NCBI RefSeq assembly: GCF_002211445.1
Contig: NZ_LSTO01000001.1
Location: 3,591,442-3,629,529, forward strand
Reading direction: 5' to 3'
Origin: Noviherbaspirillum denitrificans
GTDB taxonomy: Bacteria; Pseudomonadota; Gammaproteobacteria; Burkholderiales; Burkholderiaceae_D
Length of the DNA stretch: 38,088 nt
Numbering within the stretch: the first letter of the stretch is position 1; every line of letters begins with the position of its first letter. The notes below the pieces were generated by a model. That model did not search any database. It saw only the letters and a program-made list of their open reading frames with translations, and was not told the DNA's origin. Shown here in pieces: positions 8,716-15,707 of this stretch. Made by a program: the position numbers and the translations under genes.

Positions 8716-9687
8716 TCACGCGGCGTGATGGAGTTTGTGCGGTTCGCGACGGATATGGGCGAGCATGTCGTCGACCAGTTCGTCGAGCCCGACGCGCGCC
8801 TTCCAACCCCAGTCGGCGCGGGCATGGGTATCGTCCAGGCTGTGCGGCCAGGTGTCGGCAATCGCCTGCCGGTGGTCGGGGCGATAGCGGATTTCGAATG
8901 CCGGACGGCGCTGACGTATTGCTTCGGCCAGTTCACGCGGGTTGAAGCTCAGGCCGGCCACGTTGTACGCGGAACGGATGCGAACTTGTTCGGCCGGCGC
9001 TTCCATCAGCTCGATTGTCGCCCGGATGGCATCGGGCATGTAGATCATCGGCAGCGTGGTGTCCGGTCCGAGGAAACACTCGTAGCACTCTTCGTGTGCC
9101 GCCGCGTGGAAGATCGCGATTGCGTAATCGGTCGTCCCGCCGCCGGGAGGGGATTTGTAGCTGATGATCCCCGGATAGCGGATGCTGCGCACGTCCACGC
9201 CGAATTTCGTGAAATAGTATTCGCACAGCCGCTCGCCTGCCTGCTTGCTGATGCCGTAAATCGTGGTGGGATCCATCACTGCGAGCTGGGGCGTATCCAC
9301 CGCCGGCGTGTGCGGCCCGAATGCGGCGATCGACGACGGCCAAAAAACCTTTAGCGGCTTGCCAGCTTGGCCGCGTTCACGCGCGAGCTCAAGGATATTC
9401 AGCAAACCGTTCATGTTGAGCGTCCAGGCCTTCAGCGGCGCCTGTTCACCGGTGACGGACAGCAGCGCAGCCAGTTGGTAGACCTGGGTGATGCCGTAGC
9501 GGTCGACGACCTGCGCCACCCGTCCTGCATCGAGCACATCCAGCGATTCGTAATTCTCGACGCCGAACAGGCTCCCCGCCCCGATATCGGTGGCAATCAC
9601 GTTTTCCTTCCCGTGGCGCTCGATGAGCGCGTCGACCAGCTCGCTGCCGATCTGCCCGTTGGCGCCGATGACCAGAATGCGTTCCAT
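8716..9687 (-). CDS. SDR-type L-threonine 3-dehydrogenase (epimerase-like)
   Basis: The product is a 323-residue extended short-chain dehydrogenase with NAD-binding GANGQIG (8-14), the acidic residue TDIG near 33-36, WPSSIAAFG and catalytic Y144xxxK148 (YGISK). It resembles UDP-galactose 4-epimerases, but RYPGIISYKSPPGGGTTDYA and YECFLGPDTTLPMIYMPDA are typical of the epimerase-like L-threonine dehydrogenases, as in Cupriavidus and Flavobacterium. That enzyme oxidises threonine to 2-amino-3-ketobutyrate. The assignment is strengthened by kbl directly upstream (11-base gap), which uses the unstable product. ATG 9687 has AAGGAA six bases upstream. It is unrelated to the zinc alcohol-dehydrogenase-type Tdh of E. 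coli. Confidence 0.88.
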   Translation of the reverse strand: MERILVIGANGQIGSELVDALIERHGKENVIATDIGAGSLFGVENYESLDVLDAGRVAQVVDRYGITQVYQLAALLSVTGEQAPLKAWTLNMNGLLNILELARERGQAGKPLKVFWPSSIAAFGPHTPAVDTPQLAVMDPTTIYGISKQAGERLCEYYFTKFGVDVRSIRYPGIISYKSPPGGGTTDYAIAIFHAAAHEECYECFLGPDTTLPMIYMPDAIRATIELMEAPAEQVRIRSAYNVAGLSFNPRELAEAIRQRRPAFEIRYRPDHRQAIADTWPHSLDDTHARADWGWKARVGLDELVDDMLAHIRREPHKLHHAA

Positions 9688-9698
9688 GTTCCGTTCCT

Positions 9699-10907
9699 TC
9701 AATTCTTCAACAATCCAAGTTCCTGCCCTGCTTGCCGGAATGCGGCCAATGCTCGGTCCAGCTGCTCCGTCGTGTGCGCTGCCGACAACTGCACGCGTAC
9801 GCGCGCCTGCCCCATCGGCACCACCGGATAGAAGAAGCCGGTCACAAGCACACCGAGTTCGTACAGCCGCTGCGCGAAGCGTTGCGCCAACGGCGCATCG
9901 AACAGCATCACGGGCACCACCGGATGGGTGCCGGGCTTGATCGTGAATCCGAGTTCGCTGATCTCCTTGCGGAAATGCGCGGTATTGGCATGCAGCCGGT
10001 CGCGCAGCTCGGTGGACGATGACAGTCGCTCCAGCACCGAAAGCGATGCGCCGGCGATCGAGGGCGCGAGGGAATTCGAGAACAGGTAGGGCCGCGACTT
10101 TTGGCGCAGCGTCTGGATGACTTCCTTGCGCGCCGAGGTAAAGCCGCCCATCGCTCCGCCGAGCGCCTTGCCCAGCGTGCCAGTGATGATGTCGATGCGG
10201 CCCATCACATTGTGATGCTCATGCGTGCCGCGGCCGGTCTTACCCATGAAACCGCTCGCATGGCATTCATCGATCATCACCAGCGCGCCGTACTTGTCGG
10301 CCAGGTCGCAGATCTTGTCGAGCTGCGCGATGGTGCCGTCCATCGAGAACACGCCGTCGGTAACGATCAACTTGTTGCGCTTGCCTTCCGCCGCCTGCAG
10401 TTGCGCCTCCAGGTCGGCCATGTCGTTGTGCTGGTAGCGATAGCGCGCCGCCTTGCACAGGCGGATGCCGTCGATGATCGATGCATGGTTCAGAGCATCG
10501 GAAATGATGGCGTCGTTCTCGTCGAACAGGGGTTCGAACACGCCGCCGTTGGCGTCGAAGGCGGCCGCGTACAGGATGGTGTCTTCCATGCCGAGGAACT
10601 CGGACAACGCGCGCTCGAGCTGCTTGTGGACGGTCTGGGTGCCGCAGATGAAGCGGACCGAGGACAGGCCATAACCATACTTCTCGGTTGCTGCGATCGC
10701 AGCGCGCACCGTTTCCTCGTCGCCGGAAAGCCCCAGGTAATTGTTGGCGCACATATTAATCAGGACACGGCCGTCGTCACACACCACCTCCGCCCCCTGG
10801 CGGGAAGCAATTACGCGCTCCGGCTTGAACAGCCCCTGCTCCCGCAGGCTGGCCAGGTTGCTTTCCAGCCCGGCATAAAAATGTTCCTTCGCGTTCCTGT
10901 CGCCCAT
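9699..10907 (-). CDS. kbl: 2-amino-3-ketobutyrate coenzyme A ligase (glycine C-acetyltransferase)
   Basis: Kbl cleaves 2-amino-3-ketobutyrate with CoA into glycine and acetyl-CoA, the second step of threonine catabolism. The 402-residue protein (E. coli 398) belongs to the alpha-oxoamine synthase family of PLP enzymes. Visible motifs are [65 protein letters not shown], and the PLP lysine K247 in [17 protein letters not shown] 10907 was chosen for the GGGAGA six bases upstream, which discards a 17-codon extension. It is the first gene of the kbl-tdh unit and is divergent from an XRE-cupin regulator gene 177 bp away. Confidence 0.95.
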   Translation of the reverse strand: MGDRNAKEHFYAGLESNLASLREQGLFKPERVIASRQGAEVVCDDGRVLINMCANNYLGLSGDEETVRAAIAATEKYGYGLSSVRFICGTQTVHKQLERALSEFLGMEDTILYAAAFDANGGVFEPLFDENDAIISDALNHASIIDGIRLCKAARYRYQHNDMADLEAQLQAAEGKRNKLIVTDGVFSMDGTIAQLDKICDLADKYGALVMIDECHASGFMGKTGRGTHEHHNVMGRIDIITGTLGKALGGAMGGFTSARKEVIQTLRQKSRPYLFSNSLAPSIAGASLSVLERLSSSTELRDRLHANTAHFRKEISELGFTIKPGTHPVVPVMLFDAPLAQRFAQRLYELGVLVTGFFYPVVPMGQARVRVQLSAAHTTEQLDRALAAFRQAGQELGLLKN

Positions 10908-10993
10908 CGTCCGTCTCCCGGTGCATTCGTTCAATTGTTTCCGGGACCAGCCCGGCACGTATTCATCAGCGGCGGCATCTGTTACGATGCCGA

Positions 10994-11046
10994 TTCAATA
11001 TATTCCACTAAATTCATTATCCAGAACTTAAGTTCAATATATTGAA
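10994..11046. promoter_or_regulatory. Palindromic candidate operator, two copies
   Basis: TTCAATATATTGAA (11033-11046) is a perfect 14-bp palindrome. An incomplete copy sharing its first 11 bases (TTCAATATATT) lies at 10994-11004, 39 bp away. Both are in the AT-rich region between kbl and the XRE-cupin gene and are the best candidates for that regulator's binding sites. A further TTGAAC lies at 11062-11067. Confidence 0.55.
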
Positions 11047-11084
11047 TACTAAAGACAACCATTGAACTTTGCAAGCCTCCTTTT

Positions 11085-11660
11085 ATGAAAAAGAACACTC
11101 CGCCGAGTTCCCCGCCGGACGTCGGCGTCACCCTGCAGAAACTTCGTCTCAAGCGCGGATTGACCCTGGATGACCTGTCGCGTGCGGCGGGCGTGTCCAA
11201 GTCCATGCTGTCGCAGATTGAACGGGACAAGGCCAATCCGACCATTGCCGTCGCTTGGCGGCTGGCGAACGCACTGGGCGTAGGCATCGAAGAGTTGTTG
11301 TCCAGCGAAAAGCCCGAACAGGAAGCCATCCACGTGCTGGAACCGCACGAGACACCCACCCTGCCCGGTGCCCATGCCGGCTACGTGCTGCGGATCCTCG
11401 GCCCGATGGAACTGGCCGGGAAGTACGAGTGGTATGAACTGACGCTGGCGCCGGAAGGTGCGCTGGTGTCGAACCCGCATGATCCGGGCACCACCGAGTA
11501 CCTGACTCTCCTGCACGGAACGGCGGAAGTGGAAGTCGACGGCGTGACGAAAAAGCTGAAAGCCGGCGGCACCGCCCGCTATCAGGCCGACCGCAGCCAT
11601 GCGATCCGCAACGTCGGCAAAACGGAAGCGAAAGCGCTATTGGTCGTCACGCACCGGTAG
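11085..11660 (+). CDS. XRE-family regulator with C-terminal cupin domain
   Basis: The product has 191 residues. Residues about 14-72 are a Cro/C1-type helix-turn-helix (LQKLRLKRGLTLDDLSRAAG, then SKSMLSQIERDKANPTIAVA). Residues about 115-190 form a small cupin barrel (YEWYELTLAPEGALVSNPHD, GTTEYLTLLHGTAEVEVDG, KAGGTARYQADRSHAIRNVG). Proteins with this layout commonly sense a small molecule in the cupin and control neighbouring amino-acid or amine catabolism genes. The divergent kbl-tdh pair makes threonine or a product of its breakdown a reasonable effector, but this is inference. The ATG has no clear ribosome binding site (GCCTCCTTTT precedes it), so initiation may be weak or leaderless. Confidence 0.9.
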   Translation: MKKNTPPSSPPDVGVTLQKLRLKRGLTLDDLSRAAGVSKSMLSQIERDKANPTIAVAWRLANALGVGIEELLSSEKPEQEAIHVLEPHETPTLPGAHAGYVLRILGPMELAGKYEWYELTLAPEGALVSNPHDPGTTEYLTLLHGTAEVEVDGVTKKLKAGGTARYQADRSHAIRNVGKTEAKALLVVTHR

Positions 11661-11670
11661 AAAAAGCAAA

Positions 11671-11699
11671 CGGCCCGAAGACTTCACATCTTCGGGCCG
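11671..11699. terminator. Bidirectional terminator between regulator and hom
   Basis: CGGCCCGAAGA (11671-11681) pairs perfectly with TCTTCGGGCCG (11689-11699) around a 7-base loop. It has AAAAAGCAAA on the left, which gives a T-rich tail for minus-strand transcripts, and CTTTCATTTC on the right. It separates the convergent regulator and hom genes. Confidence 0.85.
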
Positions 11700-11712
11700 C
11701 TTTCATTTCAAA

Positions 11713-11730
11713 TGCCTGCGTTCGCAGGCA
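11713..11730 (-). terminator. Short hairpin just downstream of hom
   Basis: TGCCTGCG-tt-CGCAGGCA forms an 8-bp stem seven bases after the hom stop codon. It lacks a T tract. It may protect the 3' end or work together with the stronger hairpin at 11671-11699. Confidence 0.4.
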
Positions 11731-11736
11731 ATGCCA

Positions 11737-13047
11737 TCAGCTCAGCTGTTCCAGGCGGATCTTCGTCACTTCGCCAACCACGGTCGGCAGCGCTTCGATC
11801 TTGGCAATCGCCGAAACAATGTTCTTCTCTTGCGTCTGGTGCGTCAGCATGATGATGTCGGTGCGGGTCTCGCCCTCATCCGGCTCCTTCTGCAGCATGG
11901 CGTCGATGGAGATCGACGAATCGGCCAGGATGCGGGTCACATCGGCCAGCACGCCCGGCTGGTCGGAGACGCGCATACGCAGGTAGTAGCTGGTAGTGAT
12001 CTCGGACATCGGCAGGATCGGCGTATCGACCATCGCGTCCGGCTGGAACGCCAGATGCGGCACGCGGTGCTCCGGATCGGCGGTTGCCAGGCGGGTGATG
12101 TCGACCAGGTCGGCAATCACGGCCGATGCGGTCGGCTCGGAGCCAGCGCCCTTGCCGTAATACAGCGTGGCGCCGACGGCGTCGCCCTGCACCAGCACGG
12201 CGTTCATTGCGCCCTCGACGTTGGCGATCAGACGCTTGGCCGGGATCAGCGTCGGATGAACGCGCAGTTCGATGCCGTTCGGCGTGCGGCGCGCAATGCC
12301 GAGCAGCTTGATGCGGTAGCCGAGCTGTTCCGCGTAACGGATGTCGGTTGCCTGCAGCTTGGTGATGCCTTCCACGTGGGCCTTGTCGAACTGCACCGGA
12401 ATACCGAATGCGATCGCCGACATGATGGTCGCCTTGTGCGCGGCATCCACCCCTTCGATGTCGAAGGTCGGGTCTGCTTCAGCATAGCCGAGGCGCTGCG
12501 CTTCCTTGAGCACGACGTCGAAATCGAGGCCCTTGTCGCGCATCTCGGACAGGATGAAGTTGGTGGTGCCGTTGATGATGCCGGCGATCCACTGGATACG
12601 GTTCGCGGTCAGGCCTTCACGGAGCGCCTTGATGATGGGGATGCCGCCGGCCACTGCTGCTTCGAACGCCACCATGACGCCCTTGTCCTGCGCCGCCTTG
12701 AAGATCTCGTTGCCGTGCGTCGCGAGCAATGCCTTGTTCGCCGTCACGACGTGCTTGCCGTTCGCAATCGCCTTCATCACGAGATCCTTGGCGATGCCGT
12801 AGCCGCCGATCAGCTCGATGACGATATCGATCTCGGGGTTGTTCACCACCAGGTTGGCGTCATTCACGACCTCGCACTCGCCGTTGGTGAGTTCCCTGGC
12901 GCGATCGACGTTCAGGTCGGCCACCATCGTAATCTCGATACCACGGCCCGCACGGCGCGTAATCTCTTCCTGGTTACGCTTCAGAACGTTGAATGTGCCG
13001 GAACCGACGGTACCGATGCCTAACAAGCCTACTTTGATGGGTTTCAT
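11737..13047 (-). CDS. hom: Homoserine dehydrogenase
   Basis: The enzyme reduces aspartate semialdehyde to homoserine, the branch-point step toward threonine and methionine. The 436-residue protein has N-terminal NAD(P)-binding VGLLGIGTVGSGT, the substrate-domain motifs AAVAGGIPIIKALREGL and GIINGTTNFIL, EADPTFDIEGVDAAHK, and a C-terminal ACT domain from about residue 350 (SYYLRMRVSDQPGVLADVTR). The ACT domain indicates allosteric inhibition, usually by threonine. It is a monofunctional enzyme without an aspartokinase domain. ATG 13047 was chosen because the family starts MKPIKVGLLG. It follows alaA on the same strand, with a 70-bp gap holding a hairpin. Confidence 0.97.
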   Translation of the reverse strand: MKPIKVGLLGIGTVGSGTFNVLKRNQEEITRRAGRGIEITMVADLNVDRARELTNGECEVVNDANLVVNNPEIDIVIELIGGYGIAKDLVMKAIANGKHVVTANKALLATHGNEIFKAAQDKGVMVAFEAAVAGGIPIIKALREGLTANRIQWIAGIINGTTNFILSEMRDKGLDFDVVLKEAQRLGYAEADPTFDIEGVDAAHKATIMSAIAFGIPVQFDKAHVEGITKLQATDIRYAEQLGYRIKLLGIARRTPNGIELRVHPTLIPAKRLIANVEGAMNAVLVQGDAVGATLYYGKGAGSEPTASAVIADLVDITRLATADPEHRVPHLAFQPDAMVDTPILPMSEITTSYYLRMRVSDQPGVLADVTRILADSSISIDAMLQKEPDEGETRTDIIMLTHQTQEKNIVSAIAKIEALPTVVGEVTKIRLEQLS

Positions 13048-13074
13048 AGTCTTCAAAAATTAATGCTGGTGGAG

Positions 13075-13090
13075 CCCGGCGCAGGCCGGG
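13075..13090 (-). terminator. GC hairpin between alaA and hom
   Basis: CCCGGC-gcag-GCCGGG is a 6-bp GC stem in the 70-bp gap upstream of hom. On the minus strand it is followed at some distance by AATTTTTGAAG, so it could partly terminate alaA transcripts or act as a leader structure. No threonine/isoleucine-rich leader peptide is visible. Confidence 0.35.
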
Positions 13091-13117
13091 ACACGGAGGT
13101 ACTGCAATGATGAAACG

Positions 13118-14350
13118 TTACGCGGCCAGCGCGCTGCGCTTGCGATAGCCCTCGAGGAAGCGCGCAATGCGGCCGATCGCCTCGGTCAGGTCATCCGAAT
13201 TCGGCAGGAACACGACGCGGAAATGGTCCGGTGCGATCCAGTTGAAACCGGTGCCCTGCACGATCAGGACCTTTTCTTCCGCCAGCAGCTCCGACGCAAA
13301 CTGCTGGTCATCCTTGATCGGGTAAATCTTCGGATCGAGCCTCGGGAACATGTACAGCGCAGACTTCGGCTTCACACAGCTGACGCCGGGAATGTCCGTC
13401 AGCAGCTTGTGCGCGAGGTCACGCTGCTTGAGCAGGCGCCCGCCAGGGCCGACAAGGTCGTTGATACTCTGATAGCCGCCAAGTGCGGTCTGGATCGCGT
13501 ACTGCCCCGGCGCATTGGCGCACAGCCGCATCGACGCCAGCATGGTCAGCCCCTCGATGTAATCGCGCGCAGCCTTCTTGTCGCCGGACACGACCATCCA
13601 GCCGGCACGATAGCCGCAGGAACGATAGTTCTTCGACAGTCCATTGAGCGTGATGAACAGGACGTCGTCGGCAAGCGATGCAATCGACGTATGCGTTTCG
13701 CCGTCGTACAGCGTCTTGTCGTAGATCTCGTCGGCGAACACGATCAGCTGATTCTGGCGAGCAACTTCGACGATCTGTTGCAGCAGTTCATCCGGGTACA
13801 GCGCACCGGTAGGGTTGTTCGGATTGATGACGACAATCGCCTTGGTATTCGGGGTAATCTTTTTCTTGATATCGTCAATGTCGGGCAACCAGCCGGATTC
13901 CTCGTCGCATACGTAATGCACCGGCGTACCGCCGGACAGGCTGACAGCTGCCGTCCACAGCGGATAATCGGGTGCTGGCACGAGCACTTCGTCACCGGTA
14001 TTCAGCAGCGCATTCATGCCCATCACGATCAGCTCGGACGCGCCGTTGCCGATATAGATGTCTTCAATCGTCACGCCGGAAATCTTCTTTTCCTGCGTGT
14101 AATGCATGATGGACTTGCGCGGCGCGAACATGCCCTTGGAATCCGTGTAGCCGGCCGCATTTGGCATATTGCGGATCATGTCCTGCACGATCTCGTCGGG
14201 TGCATCGAACCCGAACACGGCGAGGTTGCCGATATTCAGCTTGATGATCTTGTGCCCTTCGTCCTCCATCTGCTTGGCCTTCTCGAGGACGGGGCCGCGG
14301 ATGTCGTAGCAGACGTCTGCCAGTTTCTTGGATTTCTGAATCGGTCGCAC
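13118..14350 (-). CDS. alaA: Alanine aminotransferase, AlaA-type
   Basis: This class-I PLP aminotransferase probably interconverts pyruvate/glutamate and alanine/2-oxoglutarate. The 410-residue protein aligns by eye along its length with E. coli AlaA: KLADVCYDIRGPVLEKAKQM, KLNIGNLAVFGFDAPDEIV, EDIYIGNGASELIV, VPAPDYPLWTAAVSLSGG, INPNNPTGALYPDELL, the PLP lysine in TLNGLSKNYRSCGYRAGW, and GLTMLASMRLCANAPGQYAI. I chose a GTG start at 14350 because it has AAGGGA eight bases upstream and the family begins directly with (M)RPIQKSKKL; the upstream reading adds residues without homology. In Burkholderiales this gene regularly precedes hom, so amino-acid branch-point coordination is likely. Confidence 0.92.
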   Translation of the reverse strand: MRPIQKSKKLADVCYDIRGPVLEKAKQMEDEGHKIIKLNIGNLAVFGFDAPDEIVQDMIRNMPNAAGYTDSKGMFAPRKSIMHYTQEKKISGVTIEDIYIGNGASELIVMGMNALLNTGDEVLVPAPDYPLWTAAVSLSGGTPVHYVCDEESGWLPDIDDIKKKITPNTKAIVVINPNNPTGALYPDELLQQIVEVARQNQLIVFADEIYDKTLYDGETHTSIASLADDVLFITLNGLSKNYRSCGYRAGWMVVSGDKKAARDYIEGLTMLASMRLCANAPGQYAIQTALGGYQSINDLVGPGGRLLKQRDLAHKLLTDIPGVSCVKPKSALYMFPRLDPKIYPIKDDQQFASELLAEEKVLIVQGTGFNWIAPDHFRVVFLPNSDDLTEAIGRIARFLEGYRKRSALAA

Positions 14351-14539
14351 TGAAGCAATCCCTTGTGGTTTATGCAAAAGTTGGGATGCTTGGTGCACCG
14401 CCAAAAGATCCCCATTTTGCCGAAAGCAAGTAGTTTTATCAATGTACAGCGGGAAGTTTTGGGGCGGAAAACGCTACAATGCCCCATCTTTTTCCTCTAA
14501 TTGCCGGAAATTCACGCCCATTTTCGTGTCTACAGTGTC

Positions 14540-14929
14540 ATGAAGCTCCACACCACCTCCACCCAGCATTACCAGACTGTCACCGCTTACGACGACACGG
14601 GCGTCGAAATCAACGCGGTCCACTTCTCGCACAGCCTGATCGTCCAGCCCGAAGTCCCACCGCTCGCGTGGGGACCGCGCACTTTCGACGAACTGAACGC
14701 CGACCATTTCGCGCAGATCGCCGCCGAATCGCCCGACGTCGTGATCCTCGGCACCGGCAGCAAGCAACGCTTCATCCACCCGAAACTGATCACAGCATTG
14801 ACCTCCCGCCACATCGGTGTCGAGTGCATGGACAGCAGCGCAGCCTGCCGCACCTACAACATCCTGATGGGCGAAGGCCGCAAAGCCGTGCTTGCACTCA
14901 TCATCGAAGGCGATGGCCGCATCGCGTGA
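14540..14929 (+). CDS. Mth938-like domain protein
   Basis: The product is a 129-residue soluble protein with the Mth938/DUF498 fold, related to mitochondrial complex I assembly factor NDUFAF3. Typical segments are GVEINAVHFSHSLIVQPE near the N-terminus, DVVILGTGSKQRFIHPKL in the centre and GVECMDSSAACRTYNILMGE, then RKAVLALIIEGDG at the end. The bacterial role is not firmly known. ATG 14540 begins the recognisable family sequence; no strong ribosome binding site is present. It is divergent from alaA, and the 189-bp region between them should contain both promoters. Confidence 0.88.
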   Translation: MKLHTTSTQHYQTVTAYDDTGVEINAVHFSHSLIVQPEVPPLAWGPRTFDELNADHFAQIAAESPDVVILGTGSKQRFIHPKLITALTSRHIGVECMDSSAACRTYNILMGEGRKAVLALIIEGDGRIA

Positions 14930-15043
14930 TTCGAGGTTCCCAACAGGATGAACATTCGCTAACATCGCGATTGCACCCCGCACTCCGGGGCAAGAGACAA
15001 CAACTTCGCCACAAGCGACAACAACATGGACCAGGAGAAGAGC

Positions 15044-15520
15044 GTGGCTGAAAGCCCATCCGCATTGAATCTGATCGTTCCCGAATTTTCCGCGGCGATG
15101 ACCGGCGACCGCACTTTCCGCTTGTCGGACTACAAGGGGAAAAACATCGTCCTTTATTTCTACCCGAAGGACAACACCCCGGGTTGCACTACCGAGAGCA
15201 TGCAGTTCCGCGACCTCCATCCGCAATTCCAGGGAGCGAATGCGGAAATCTTCGGCATCAGCCGCGACAGCATCCGCTCCCATGAAGGCTTCAAATCCAA
15301 GCTCGACATGCCCTTCGAACTGATCTCCGATCCGGATGAAACGGTGTGCATCATCTTCAATGTCATGAAGATGAAAAACATGTATGGCAAGCAGGTGCGC
15401 GGCGTGGAGCGCTCAACATTTGTCATTGACGCCACAGGGAAATTGGTGAAAGAATGGCGTGGAGTAAAGGTGCCTGGGCACGTCGATGAGGTGCTCGAGT
15501 TTGTGAAGGCTCTTGCGTAA
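15044..15520 (+). CDS. bcp: Thiol peroxidase, BCP/PrxQ-type peroxiredoxin
   Basis: This enzyme reduces hydrogen and organic peroxides with electrons from thioredoxin. The peroxidatic motif is TPGC (Thr45, Cys48) inside YPKDNTPGCTTES. The usual PrxQ resolving cysteine five residues later is missing (Met there); the only other cysteine is Cys102 in DETVCIIFNV, at the position of the non-essential Cys99 of E. coli BCP. It is therefore probably a 1-Cys or otherwise resolved form. I prefer the GTG at 15044, with AGGAG six bases upstream, giving 158 residues (E. coli 156); an ATG at 15026 would add six residues. A strong terminator follows. Confidence 0.92.
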   Translation: MAESPSALNLIVPEFSAAMTGDRTFRLSDYKGKNIVLYFYPKDNTPGCTTESMQFRDLHPQFQGANAEIFGISRDSIRSHEGFKSKLDMPFELISDPDETVCIIFNVMKMKNMYGKQVRGVERSTFVIDATGKLVKEWRGVKVPGHVDEVLEFVKALA

Positions 15521-15561
15521 GACCTGAACACATTGAATTTAAAAGAATTTCCTGACCGAAG

Positions 15562-15608
15562 GCCGTTTGTGGAAGAGGCGCAGAGCCTCCCCCTCAAACG
15601 GCTTTTTT
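15562..15608 (+). terminator. Rho-independent terminator after bcp
   Basis: A long interrupted stem starts with GCCGTTTG (15562-15569) and closes with CAAACGGC (15595-15602). It has an inner GAGGC/GCCTC stem and is followed by TTTTTT. Confidence 0.9.
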
Positions 15609-15707
15609 GCTTGTGCAATCCCCTCCTCCTCCACGTTGTCCAACTCTCCAACCCCGGTTTGTACCCCGCGCGTAGTCCATTCAACACATCTTTAGATTGA
15701 GGTACTG

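Noticed and set aside
8716-9687. UDP-glucose 4-epimerase
   Set aside because: The epimerase-like fold is present, but the GIISYKSPPGGGT segment and the kbl neighbour favour threonine dehydrogenase.
13048-13117. Threonine/isoleucine attenuator leader before hom
   Set aside because: There is a GC hairpin but no short ORF rich in Thr/Ile codons, so classical attenuation is not supported.
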